A stretch of DNA of 17,805 bases from Bacteroidales bacterium. GTDB taxonomy: Bacteria; Bacteroidota; Bacteroidia; Bacteroidales; UBA3663. The translations under genes were made by a program, and so were the position numbers. Numbering within the stretch: the stretch's first letter is position 1; every line of letters starts with the position of its first letter. Shown piece after piece: positions 1 through 8,625 of this stretch. The DNA lies in the NCBI GenBank assembly GCA_016293065.1, contig JAEDEY010000039.1:1-17805 (forward strand). Reading direction: 5' to 3'. Below the pieces are notes generated by a model. That model had not been told where the DNA came from, ran no database searches, and saw only the letters and a list, made by a program, of their open reading frames with translations.

Positions 1-6
1 TCGTTA

Positions 7-37
7 CAAAGATACAACAAATAATTGACAATCTGTT
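7..37 (-). promoter_or_regulatory. Possible promoter of an unseen leftward gene
   Basis: The minus strand carries TATCTTTG at positions 14 to 7, a full match to the Bacteroidota -7 consensus TAnnTTTG and identical to the -7 box at 8539-8546. No good TTTG-like -33 element lies 19 to 21 bases upstream (the nearest TTG is only 14 bases away). If real, it would drive a separate leftward gene beyond the window edge and mark the end of the HTCS operon. No hairpin terminator is visible between this box and the HTCS stop codon at 71. Confidence 0.35.
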
Positions 38-70
38 ATTTATCCTCAGATTTTTGCTTATGATCTTCCG

Positions 71-3000
71 CTACGTGGGCGAGAAGTGCTGATGAAAATC
101 GCTGTCAGATTCTGATATTTCCGGAGGGGAAGAGATTTCAGTCGGTCGGATACCGAACTGCTTGAAGAAGCATTTTGAGAAATATGAAGGATTGCTGAAT
201 CCGACGGTGTAGCATACCTCGCTGACTTTCATGTCGCCCTTGCTCAGCAGCAATGCTGCCTTTTTGAGTCGCACGAGCTGTATCATCTCGTTGGGTGAGA
301 CATCTGCCAGATTCTTTATCTTGGCAAACAGACGTGAACGGCTGATGCACAGCTTGTCGGCTAAGAAGTTGACATTCAGGTCAGGATTTGAGAAGTTTTC
401 TTCAATGATAGCCTGCATGCGCTGCAAGAACTCCTTGTCAACGTCGCTGGTGGCAATCTTGGTGATAGGCACGGTAGGAGTCTTCGAATATTTCTCGCGC
501 AAGACCTTTCTCATGTTTAGGATATTGAGGCAGCAAGCCTTCAGATAATCTATCGAGAACGGTTTTTCGATGTAGGCGTCGGCTCCTATGTTCATTCCCT
601 TGATTTTCGATACGTTGTCGGTCTTTGCTGTAAGCATCACAAACGGTATATGGCTGGTCGAAGCATCGCTTCGGACATGCTGGCAAAATTCAGCACCATC
701 CATACGCGGCATCATCCAGTCGCAGATGATGAGTGAGATGTCGTTGTTGGCAAGCTTGTCGATGGCTTCAAGTCCATCGTGGGCGCAAATCACCTTGCTA
801 TATGCCGAGATATTCTCCTTAAGGAACGAGAGCATGTCATTGTTGTCATCGACGACAAGAACAGTATCATTGCACAACACATCCTTTGCATCAGTGCCAG
901 ATTCGTTCACCGAAGGAGCCTTTCGTTCTGCATTTGACTTTTCGGCCTGAGACTGTGTTTCATTAGAAGCAATGATTTCCACGTTACCCTCCTGACGCAC
1001 AGGCAGTGTCACGGTGAATTTTGCACCATGACCCAATGAAGACTTCACGGTGATTGTGCCATGATGCTGTTCGACAATGTTCTTCACTATGCTCAAGCCT
1101 ATGCCTGTACCGGGTTTATTGTCAGCTGCCTGATAGAAAGCACGGAAGATGCGTTCGTGGTCTTTTGGGTCGATGCCCATGCCGTTATCCTCGACTTCGA
1201 TGACGAAGTGGCTATCGTCAGGAGTGACATAGCATGAAAGACGCACATAGTCGCGAGTGTATTTGCGTGCATTGGTCAGCAGGTTGCTGACTACTTTGGT
1301 TATTGATTCTTTGTCGATGACCGCTGTCAGGTGCTTATCGGGATATTCAACATCGAACTTTATGTTATTCTGTGAGAAAGTCGTCTCAAAACGCTCAGCT
1401 ACAGCATGTAGCATATTGCTGATGTTATTGACGGAAAAACGCACTACCATGCTTTGGCTCTCGACCTTGTTAAAGTCGAGCAGCTGATTGACAAGGTCAA
1501 GCAAGCGATTTGCATTGCGGTTGATGATATTCAGGCTGTTGCGTTCGGAGTCGCTGAGCGAAGCTGTAGTTTTCCCGAGTTTTTCGAGAGGACCAATGAT
1601 GAGTGAAACAGGAGTGCGGATCTCGTGAGCGATCATCGTGAAAAAGCGCATCCGTATCTTGGCTGCCTCTTCCTCATGTCGTTGCCTGTCGCGGATTATA
1701 AGGTATCTGTATAAAAGAAAAGCCACGGCAACAAGCAAGAGCAGATATATGAATCTTGCAGGCATGCTCCACCAGAATGGAGGATGCACCACAATCTTTA
1801 TCGAAGCCTCATCGCTGCTCCAAATGCCATCATTGTTGGTGCCCTTTACTCGGAAAGTATATGTTCCTGGAGTAAGGTTGGTATATGTGGCATCTGTGTT
1901 ATTACCCACCTCATGCCATCCGCTGTCGAATCCATCAAGCTTATATGCATAAAGGTTTTTCTGAGGGATACAGTAGCTCAACGAAGCGAATCTGAATGAA
2001 ACGATCTTGTCCGTATGCGACAAGTCTATCTGTCGTGCCACATTGAGCGACTTCTGAAGACGTTCAGTATCGGGCAATACTGGTTCATTCATTACCTCAA
2101 TGCCCGTGATCATCACGCGAGGCGACAGCATGTTGGTCTTCATTTGGTGAGTGTAGAAGACATTGAATCCCTTGGCTGTTCCGAGATAGATGCGACCATC
2201 GGACGCCATAAAGGCAGCATTTGAGATGAAGCTGTTGGATAGCAGACCATCGTTTATGTCATATCGCTGCATGGTTTTGTCATCGCTCATGCGATATAAT
2301 CCGTTGTTGGTGGCGAGCCAAAGGTAGTCATTGCTTTCAACGACCGCTGTCACTGCCATGTTTCTGGTTGACTCGATCAAACAGAAGCTGTTGATTTGCT
2401 CGTCATATTTAAGCAGGCCATCGTCGGTGGCTGCCCATACATCGCCATTGACTGCAATGCAGATATTGTTGACGTAACAATATGCCTTATTAGCTTTGTA
2501 GAAGCTCCAATTGTCCGTCTTTGGGTCAAAGCAATATACACCATTGCCTTGTGACGAGAACCATAATCGTCCTTCTGCATCTTCATCTATGTCGCATATT
2601 ATGATCTCTTCTTTTTTTATGCAAACGAAATCGTCGGTTTCACGACGATAGAGATTTATGCCTTGGGTGGTCGCAATCCAGATATTCCCATTCGAGTCTC
2701 TATATATGGCGTAACAGCTTGATCCATACAGAGAATTAGGATTGGAAGCATCGGGCATATAATGGCGTTTCTGACCTGTGAGCGTGTTCAGCACGTAGAG
2801 TCCGTTGGTGTAACTGCCCACCCATAGTTGGTCGCCGTCAATGCAGAGTGCGTGAATGTTATTGTCGGCAAGTTCGCCTTTGCCGAAACGTACATCGCTA
2901 AACAAGCCTGTAGCAGGGCTGTACTTGCAGAGACCGCCATCGTCCGATGAAATCCAGATATTGTGCTGCTCATCCTCGCAGAATCGGTTGATGACATTAC

Positions 3001-4036
3001 CCCTTATCGAGTTACTGAATTCTGACCTGATGAACGACTTGATCTTGCCCGAATTGGGAGCGACATAGTTGAGTCCGGAATAGAATGTGCCAATCCACAG
3101 GCCGCCTTCCCTGTCAGCGAAGACAGGATAAACAAACACACCCGACAGAGACTCTGAGTCGGTGTCACTATGCTGGTACTGGCGGGACATCCCGCTTTTA
3201 GTGTCATATCTTATCAGTCCATTGTCGCAGCCTATGAGCAATTCTCCGGCATGGTACTCCATTATGGAGTGCACATGGAAGGCATGAGACTGATGCTGAC
3301 GGGGCACAAGTGCTTTTTGTTCAATCTTCCCATCGAGTGTGAATGACAGTATTCCTTCTTCTACCGTTCCTAACCACAATGTCCCGTTATGATCTTGCAG
3401 CATGCAGCTTGAATAAGGAGCCGGATTCCCGTTGAGCAGGAAAGGCTTGAAGCGGCGTTCATTCTTGTTGTAGCGATATAGGCCGTGTTCTCCATTATAA
3501 GCCAACGCCCATATATGGTTGTTGTTGTCGATGAAAACCTCGCAGAACCCCAAATCCGACTCAATGTGATGATGGGTGTATTTCCTGTTTGAAGGGGAAT
3601 ACTCGAATATGCCATTGTTTTGGGTCGAAAACCAGATATGACCGTTCTTGTCGGGTGCTATTGAGGTGAAAATAAGAGAATTGTTGTCTGCTTCAGGGAA
3701 TAAAAGCTGATGTATGTCATCGGTATTGTAGTCGAGCACGAAACAACCACAATACGAGCCTATGAGTAGGCTGTCGCCCATGTCTGTTATGCAGCTGATG
3801 GTTTGCAGAGACATGTCGTTGGGCAATCTGTAAGGGCGCATTTCGACTCCGTCGAAACGGTAGAGTCCGGCATCTGAACCTATCCAGATGAAGCCGAATT
3901 CGTCCTGCTCGATTGTTCGTATTGCATTCAGCCATAGTCCGTCGTAATCAGAGAAATGACGGAAAGACATATCCCAATCTGATGCCATTGCCGACACAGA
4001 GGCGAACAATGCCAACATAACAGCTTTTATTCTCAT
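71..4036 (-). CDS. Hybrid two-component system sensor/regulator (HTCS)
   Basis: This 1321-residue one-protein phosphorelay senses a glycan breakdown product in the periplasm and regulates PUL transcription. Residues 1-18 form a signal peptide or N-terminal anchor. About 20-680 is a two-component-regulator propeller with many W-[IVL]-x-[ST] blade motifs (IWIGSDAG, LWLGTVEEG, IWIATTQG). A Y_Y_Y domain spans about 690-752 and a transmembrane helix about 762-781. The HisKA domain has phospho-acceptor His804 in HEIRTP. The HATPase has N-box Asn922, DNGMGI at Asp950 and GTGIGL at 976-981. A linker of about 40 residues leads to a receiver with Asp1063/Asp1064, phospho-acceptor Asp1106 and Lys1158. 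An AraC-type HTH ends near 1301, followed by a 20-residue Ser/Pro/acidic tail. All key residues are intact. It is the last gene of the leftward operon, 26 bases after the GH97 gene, with no recognizable promoter of its own, so it is probably autoregulated. The family assignment is secure; the ligand is unknown. Confidence 0.97.
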   Translation of the reverse strand: MRIKAVMLALFASVSAMASDWDMSFRHFSDYDGLWLNAIRTIEQDEFGFIWIGSDAGLYRFDGVEMRPYRLPNDMSLQTISCITDMGDSLLIGSYCGCFVLDYNTDDIHQLLFPEADNNSLIFTSIAPDKNGHIWFSTQNNGIFEYSPSNRKYTHHHIESDLGFCEVFIDNNNHIWALAYNGEHGLYRYNKNERRFKPFLLNGNPAPYSSCMLQDHNGTLWLGTVEEGILSFTLDGKIEQKALVPRQHQSHAFHVHSIMEYHAGELLIGCDNGLIRYDTKSGMSRQYQHSDTDSESLSGVFVYPVFADREGGLWIGTFYSGLNYVAPNSGKIKSFIRSEFSNSIRGNVINRFCEDEQHNIWISSDDGGLCKYSPATGLFSDVRFGKGELADNNIHALCIDGDQLWVGSYTNGLYVLNTLTGQKRHYMPDASNPNSLYGSSCYAIYRDSNGNIWIATTQGINLYRRETDDFVCIKKEEIIICDIDEDAEGRLWFSSQGNGVYCFDPKTDNWSFYKANKAYCYVNNICIAVNGDVWAATDDGLLKYDEQINSFCLIESTRNMAVTAVVESNDYLWLATNNGLYRMSDDKTMQRYDINDGLLSNSFISNAAFMASDGRIYLGTAKGFNVFYTHQMKTNMLSPRVMITGIEVMNEPVLPDTERLQKSLNVARQIDLSHTDKIVSFRFASLSYCIPQKNLYAYKLDGFDSGWHEVGNNTDATYTNLTPGTYTFRVKGTNNDGIWSSDEASIKIVVHPPFWWSMPARFIYLLLLVAVAFLLYRYLIIRDRQRHEEEAAKIRMRFFTMIAHEIRTPVSLIIGPLEKLGKTTASLSDSERNSLNIINRNANRLLDLVNQLLDFNKVESQSMVVRFSVNNISNMLHAVAERFETTFSQNNIKFDVEYPDKHLTAVIDKESITKVVSNLLTNARKYTRDYVRLSCYVTPDDSHFVIEVEDNGMGIDPKDHERIFRAFYQAADNKPGTGIGLSIVKNIVEQHHGTITVKSSLGHGAKFTVTLPVRQEGNVEIIASNETQSQAEKSNAERKAPSVNESGTDAKDVLCNDTVLVVDDNNDMLSFLKENISAYSKVICAHDGLEAIDKLANNDISLIICDWMMPRMDGAEFCQHVRSDASTSHIPFVMLTAKTDNVSKIKGMNIGADAYIEKPFSIDYLKACCLNILNMRKVLREKYSKTPTVPITKIATSDVDKEFLQRMQAIIEENFSNPDLNVNFLADKLCISRSRLFAKIKNLADVSPNEMIQLVRLKKAALLLSKGDMKVSEVCYTVGFSNPSYFSKCFFKQFGIRPTEISSPPEISESDSDFHQHFSPT

Positions 4037-4062
4037 AAAGCATTGATAATAATTGTGTTTTC

Positions 4063-6024
4063 TTATTTTTCTATCTTCATCACAAAGCCTCCGCCTTTCG
4101 CCATGATTATCTCGAGAGTCGAGCTGGAAGTCAGGCTGAGCGTCTTGTATGTGTAATCTTCTGCATTGTGGTTGGCATTGATGCCGTCGCAGAAGATGGT
4201 AGCCCGATAGGTGATGCCTGGCTCGAGGAAGTCGAAGACAAGCTGAATGGAACGTTCATCCCAGTTGGTCTGTCCTGCAACATACCAGTTGCCGTCGTTC
4301 TCTCGTGCCGTGACGATGTATTTCCCCATCTCGCCCTGTGGAATTATGGTTCGCGAGAACACTGTAGGGAGCGAAGCAATCAGGTCAACACATTCCTGTT
4401 CGCGTTCGTAGTTGGTCGGTGCATCGCACAGCATGGTGAATGGAGAGTCATGGACGACATAGCAAGCCAGCTGATGACAACGCGTTCCCATGCTCATCGG
4501 TGCAGTATAGATGGCACGCCAGTTGTCGATTGTGCCGTTGCGCATCGCTCCTGGGGTGAAATCGACGCGTCCTGCCATCATGCGTATGAATGGGAAGGTG
4601 ACGTCATAAAGAGGCATGTCGTTTTTCGGTTCAGTCCATCGTGCTTCTTCCATTCCGAATACCCCCTCGTAATTGAGAATATTTGGAAACGTACGGCTCA
4701 TGCCGGTTGGCTTGTAGTAACCATGATAATCAAGTATCATCTGATGCTTCAAGGCTGCTTCTGCGATTCGATAAGCCATCTCAACGGCTTCCTGGTCATC
4801 ACGGTCAAGAAAATCTATCTTGAAGCCCTTGACACCCATAGCCTTGTATTTCTCCATTGCCTCCTCAAGGTGTTCGTCGAGCACGTTGAAAACAGTCCAT
4901 AGCACGATGTCAACCCCCTTGGACTTGGCGTGGGCAATGAGATCGTTCAGGCGTATCTCCTCGATTGGATTCATGATGTCGCCTGCCTTCGAGTCGTACC
5001 ATCCCTCATCGAGCACGACATATTCGATGCCATTCTTGGCAGCAAAGTCAATGTAGTATTGATAGGTCTCAAAGTTGATGCCAGCCTTGAAATCTACTCC
5101 TCGCAGGTTCCAGTCGTTCCACCAGTCCCACGCCACCTTGCCAGGCTTGATCCACGAAGTGTCATCGGTCTTTGCAGGCTCGGCAAGTGCATATACCAGA
5201 TTATTCACAGGCATGTCAGTGTCTTTCTCCGTGATGGCAATGATACGCCAAGGAGTCTGGAAAGCCTTTCCATCGGTGCGGGCAATATAGTCTTCGGTCG
5301 AAGTGACATATCGCTGCTGACGCCAAGGATATTTGTCGAACGATTTCGGATAGCGTGCAAACCATGCCTTCAGACCGGTACCGTCATCGCTTCGTTGTAC
5401 AAACATTCCCGGATAATTGCGCAAGTCGCTCTCAAGGATCGTGAGCTTGACGCCATCGTTGTCTATTGTAGCCGGAAGGAAGGCAAGTTTCTCTTGAGCC
5501 TCCTTCAGAGGCTTCACGTCATAGATATTCTGGAAAGCCATTGCCTCAGGCTTCTTGTCGTTGGTCGAGAACGACAGCCACGACATGCACTCCGAAGGGA
5601 ATCGGAATTCTGCAACCTCATCAGTAATTGTCGCTGGCACCTTGCCTTTGCACATGAAACGATAGGCAATGCCATCGTCGAAAGCCCTGAACGCAACTTT
5701 CCAGCCTTTCCCAAGCGACAGAGTCATCTCGTTGTATTCAGCAGTCACGCTGCTCTGACGGTAGAAAGGTGTGGCGAAAGTGGTTTTGACGTGACTGGTA
5801 GCCGATGCTTTCGCTTTTCCCTGATAGGCATTGTCTATGTCTATCCTCGAAGGGTTCATTACGGTTTTTTCGTCAAAAGCAATACTGTAGGTCAGTTGCT
5901 CGTCAGCCTGTATGTTCACTGCCAGCCTGCCATTGGGCGAAGCGAGTCGCAGCGATTTGGCATTTACGTGAAAAGCCATGATGACCAGTAAGGTCACCAT
6001 GACTGATTTCAAATTCATTATCAT
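4063..6024 (-). CDS. GH97 glycoside hydrolase, retaining type (probable alpha-galactosidase)
   Basis: This 653-residue periplasmic exo-enzyme has a signal peptide (about 1-24, cleavage after VNA). The GH97 N-terminal beta-sandwich spans about 25-290, a (beta/alpha)8 barrel starts near 293 (AWDWWNDWNL), and a C-terminal beta-sandwich spans about 555-653. Asp404 in GFKIDF lies where retaining GH97 enzymes have their nucleophile. Glu459 (in GVFGMEEARW) lies 55 residues later. This equals the Asp415-Glu470 spacing I recall for B. thetaiotaomicron BtGal97b, whereas inverting SusB-type enzymes lack that Asp. Alpha-galactosidase activity is therefore inferred; beta-L-arabinopyranosidase, reported for some GH97 and stereochemically similar, is the main alternative. 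The start MIM could equally be Met3 (6018). The gene lies 25 bases after the GH127 gene and 26 before the HTCS gene. Confidence 0.93.
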   Translation of the reverse strand: MIMNLKSVMVTLLVIMAFHVNAKSLRLASPNGRLAVNIQADEQLTYSIAFDEKTVMNPSRIDIDNAYQGKAKASATSHVKTTFATPFYRQSSVTAEYNEMTLSLGKGWKVAFRAFDDGIAYRFMCKGKVPATITDEVAEFRFPSECMSWLSFSTNDKKPEAMAFQNIYDVKPLKEAQEKLAFLPATIDNDGVKLTILESDLRNYPGMFVQRSDDGTGLKAWFARYPKSFDKYPWRQQRYVTSTEDYIARTDGKAFQTPWRIIAITEKDTDMPVNNLVYALAEPAKTDDTSWIKPGKVAWDWWNDWNLRGVDFKAGINFETYQYYIDFAAKNGIEYVVLDEGWYDSKAGDIMNPIEEIRLNDLIAHAKSKGVDIVLWTVFNVLDEHLEEAMEKYKAMGVKGFKIDFLDRDDQEAVEMAYRIAEAALKHQMILDYHGYYKPTGMSRTFPNILNYEGVFGMEEARWTEPKNDMPLYDVTFPFIRMMAGRVDFTPGAMRNGTIDNWRAIYTAPMSMGTRCHQLACYVVHDSPFTMLCDAPTNYEREQECVDLIASLPTVFSRTIIPQGEMGKYIVTARENDGNWYVAGQTNWDERSIQLVFDFLEPGITYRATIFCDGINANHNAEDYTYKTLSLTSSSTLEIIMAKGGGFVMKIEK

Positions 6025-6049
6025 GATATCAAAAATATAGCGATTCTAT

Positions 6050-8479
6050 TCATTTTACGCTCCATTCAAAAACACCTGCAGAGTTGTCGTCTGGCAAGTC
6101 GATCTCGAGTTTCAGTTCTGTAGTCGTGACAGGCTCAAAGTTGACTGTGCAAGCTGCACCCTTGATAGTAGGGTACTTGTCGGCACCAGTCACAGGTTGC
6201 CAGTTGCCTTGACTATCCTTGTAGAATATGCGCCAAGCCTTTGGCACGCGGCATCCGCCCCAAGGACCATCGTCAAACCAATATACGGTTGAGCTCTGAA
6301 CTGAAGAAGCCTGTGGGAACTCATAAGCAATCCACTCCGTGCAGTCGTTCTTTGGCCACCAGTGGTAATAAGGCATTGAGCGGTCGTCGCCATCCTTTGG
6401 CACCAGACGGTCATTGATTGACGAGAGAGAAGTAGCAGGAGTTGAGGCTGTGATCTTGCTCAACGATGCGAGGGTAGCTGGCTTTGAAGGGCGGGAAGCG
6501 CTCAAATCTTGTGTGAGCCAGACACGCATCTTGCCGCTGCCACGGTGACACCATGCATAGTAAGGAATGAGTGTGAGTTTCACGTCCTTGGTTGTCAGTC
6601 GTCCGTCTTTGTCGAAGCTCAAAGTCTGTGCATCGGTCTTGATAGTCTTGATATAATAGTCGGCCACCTTCTTGTCCTTGGCATGGAGAGTGCCGTCTTC
6701 TACCACCATCTTTGGCGACTGATTGATGAGAGCGCCCATGATGTCGAAATCGTTGTCAGGCCATTCTGCGCAATAGACGATAGGACCACGCTCGATAGCT
6801 ACATATCCACGGTCGGCTTCCACCATGCCGTTGGCACGTATTGTGCGAGGCTCCATGTCGAAATGTACGCGAACTACATCGCCCTTCTTCCATTTACGGT
6901 CGATTGTGAAGTAGCCGTCATCGGTAAGCAGACCCTCAAGCTTTGTTCCGTTGACCTCGACCGAATATTTCGGACGAAGGTTGTCGCTATATTCATAAAG
7001 GTCGCTTGGCACTACCTGATTCTTTACCCAACCTGGGATGCGAACCTTCATTGCCCATTGACCAGCCTTGTTGGCTGCAACCTTGATGGCAATGTCGCCA
7101 TTCCAAGGGTATTCGGTAGTCTGTTCGAGCTGAACAGCCTTGCCAGCCACGGTGAGCTTTGAAGTATTGCTCATGAAGAGGTTGACATACACGTCGCGAT
7201 TGTTCACCGCATAGACATATCCTGGAAGCGATGGAATGAATCGTGCGATGTTTGAAGGACAGCATGCGCAACCGAACCAAGGCTGACGCTGGTGCTGACC
7301 CATCGACTCCAATGGGTTAGGGTAGAAGAAACCACCGCCATCGAGCGAAACGCCCGAGATCAGACCATTGTACAATGAACGCTCGAGCACGTCATAGTAT
7401 TTTGATTCTCCGTGAAGGAGGAAAAGGCGGTAATTGACATATACGTTGCCGATGGCAGCACAAGTTTCGCAATAAGCCGACATGTTTGGCAATTCGTAGT
7501 TCTTGCCAAAAGCCTCGCCTGAAGCCGTAGAGCCAATGCCTCCTGTGACATACATCTTCTTGCCAACGATGTTCTCCCAGATACGATCAATGGCATCAAT
7601 GTATGATTGGTCGCCTGTCAAGGCTGCAACGTCAGCCATGCCAGCATACATATATGCTGCACGAACAGCATGACCCACTGCCTCATCCTGTTCCAGCACT
7701 GGCTTGTGGCTCTGGCTGTATTCCTGCTGGATTGTTGTCTTGCCACGGAAGTCGAGGAGGAACTTAGCCTCGTCAAGGTATTTCTTCTCGCCAGTCAGCA
7801 CGTAGAGCTTGCAGAGTGCCATTTCGGCAATCTGGTGTCCAGGAACGACACATGCCTGATCTGGCTGTGAACCTACCTCGCGGCATACGCAGTCGGCATA
7901 ACGGCAAGCGATGTCGAGAAACTTGCGGCTTCCTGTGGCCTGATAGTGAGCAACGGCTCCTTCAACCATGTGTCCGAGATTGTAAAGCTCATGGCTGAGG
8001 TCTTCCTCCTTCGACCAGCGCTTGTCACCCGCCCATTCGTGAGGGTGCTTCGGATTCATTGTGCGCGAAGTATAAAGGTATCCATCTGGCTCTTGTGCCT
8101 TGGCAACAATGTCGAGCACGCTGTCGATATACTGAACGAGGCGCTTGTCGCTGAAGGTCTGCAATGAATAGCTCGCACCCTCGATAGTCTTATACACATC
8201 GGTGTCATCGAACGACAATCCGCCAACTACATAGTCCTCGCTTGGCTTTGCAGCCTTCTCAAAGTTCGTGTAACGTCCCGTCTCCTCGCACTTGCTGAAT
8301 GCAAGCGGAATGGTCACCTCGCGGCTTGCCTTCAGACGCTGACCCCAGAAAGAATCGGTCACTTTCACTTTTGTAAACTCAACAGGAGTGATAGGATAGC
8401 CGTGGCCATCCTTCTTCTGTGCGCTGGCACCAGTCATCATGGTGGCAGCCAAAGTAAGTAATGCTATTTGCTTTCTCAT
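6050..8479 (-). CDS. GH127-type (DUF1680) beta-L-arabinofuranosidase
   Basis: This 809-residue protein has a type I signal peptide (cleavage after GASA, about residue 20), so it is probably periplasmic. Residues about 30-650 form the DUF1680 fold: an (alpha/alpha)6 barrel followed by beta-sandwiches. The catalytic set of B. longum HypBA1 is present: Glu322 (GEAFG, acid/base), Glu338 and Cys340 (CETC, zinc ligands), and Cys406-Cys407 (CACCPSN, the cysteine nucleophile and a zinc ligand). Family members hydrolyse terminal beta-L-arabinofuranosyl bonds, as in beta-1,2-linked arabinobiose on hydroxyproline. Residues about 671-809 (FDDGPWGGCRVPKAW region) look like an F5/8 type C or galactose-binding-like domain appended to the catalytic unit. 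It is the first gene of the leftward operon, behind the promoter at 8539-8570. The family is secure; the exact linkage is inferred. Confidence 0.93.
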   Translation of the reverse strand: MRKQIALLTLAATMMTGASAQKKDGHGYPITPVEFTKVKVTDSFWGQRLKASREVTIPLAFSKCEETGRYTNFEKAAKPSEDYVVGGLSFDDTDVYKTIEGASYSLQTFSDKRLVQYIDSVLDIVAKAQEPDGYLYTSRTMNPKHPHEWAGDKRWSKEEDLSHELYNLGHMVEGAVAHYQATGSRKFLDIACRYADCVCREVGSQPDQACVVPGHQIAEMALCKLYVLTGEKKYLDEAKFLLDFRGKTTIQQEYSQSHKPVLEQDEAVGHAVRAAYMYAGMADVAALTGDQSYIDAIDRIWENIVGKKMYVTGGIGSTASGEAFGKNYELPNMSAYCETCAAIGNVYVNYRLFLLHGESKYYDVLERSLYNGLISGVSLDGGGFFYPNPLESMGQHQRQPWFGCACCPSNIARFIPSLPGYVYAVNNRDVYVNLFMSNTSKLTVAGKAVQLEQTTEYPWNGDIAIKVAANKAGQWAMKVRIPGWVKNQVVPSDLYEYSDNLRPKYSVEVNGTKLEGLLTDDGYFTIDRKWKKGDVVRVHFDMEPRTIRANGMVEADRGYVAIERGPIVYCAEWPDNDFDIMGALINQSPKMVVEDGTLHAKDKKVADYYIKTIKTDAQTLSFDKDGRLTTKDVKLTLIPYYAWCHRGSGKMRVWLTQDLSASRPSKPATLASLSKITASTPATSLSSINDRLVPKDGDDRSMPYYHWWPKNDCTEWIAYEFPQASSVQSSTVYWFDDGPWGGCRVPKAWRIFYKDSQGNWQPVTGADKYPTIKGAACTVNFEPVTTTELKLEIDLPDDNSAGVFEWSVK

Positions 8480-8538
8480 ATTTTGATAATTGTGTTATGT
8501 CAATGTTCGCTTGGATATCGTTTCTTTGTTTTTCGTTG

Positions 8539-8570
8539 CAAAGATAGCTCATTATTATCTATAAAACAGA
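8539..8570 (-). promoter_or_regulatory. Promoter of the leftward enzyme/HTCS operon
   Basis: The minus strand has TATCTTTG at 8546-8539, a full match to the Bacteroidota -7 consensus TAnnTTTG. TCTG at 8570-8567 sits 20 bases upstream as a near match to the -33 TTTG element. Transcription should start near 8534, leaving a leader of about 55 bases before the ATG at 8479. The -33 element overlaps the outer operator half-site at 8569-8584, as expected for an activator touching sigma. Confidence 0.7.
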
Positions 8571-8605
8571 AAAAATCGTCTCAATAGATGCAAAAATAGT
8601 ATTGG
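8569..8605 (+). promoter_or_regulatory. Left operator: two direct half-sites 21 bp apart
   Basis: Half-site GAAAAAATCGTCTCAA (8569-8584) is followed by GCAAAAATAGTATTGG (8590-8605). Their AAAAATMGT cores start at 8571 and 8592, exactly 21 bp or two helical turns apart. That phasing matches the araI1-araI2 half-sites bound by E. coli AraC. The outer site overlaps the -33 element of the leftward promoter by two bases. It is a candidate binding site for the AraC-type domain of the locus HTCS; the assignment to this regulator is inference. Confidence 0.6.
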
Positions 8606-8625
8606 AAAGCGTGAAAATATGAAGG

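Noticed and set aside
4168..4902. 244-codon plus-strand open frame opposite the GH97 C-terminal half
   Set aside because: It is antisense to a secure gene, with no promoter or recognizable protein family.
4930..5991. 353-codon plus-strand open frame opposite the GH97 gene
   Set aside because: It has no recognizable domain and low-complexity, shadow-like composition. The opposite strand encodes a complete GH97 protein with its catalytic residues.
6509..7162. 217-codon plus-strand open frame inside the GH127 gene
   Set aside because: Antisense shadow of a conserved DUF1680 coding region.
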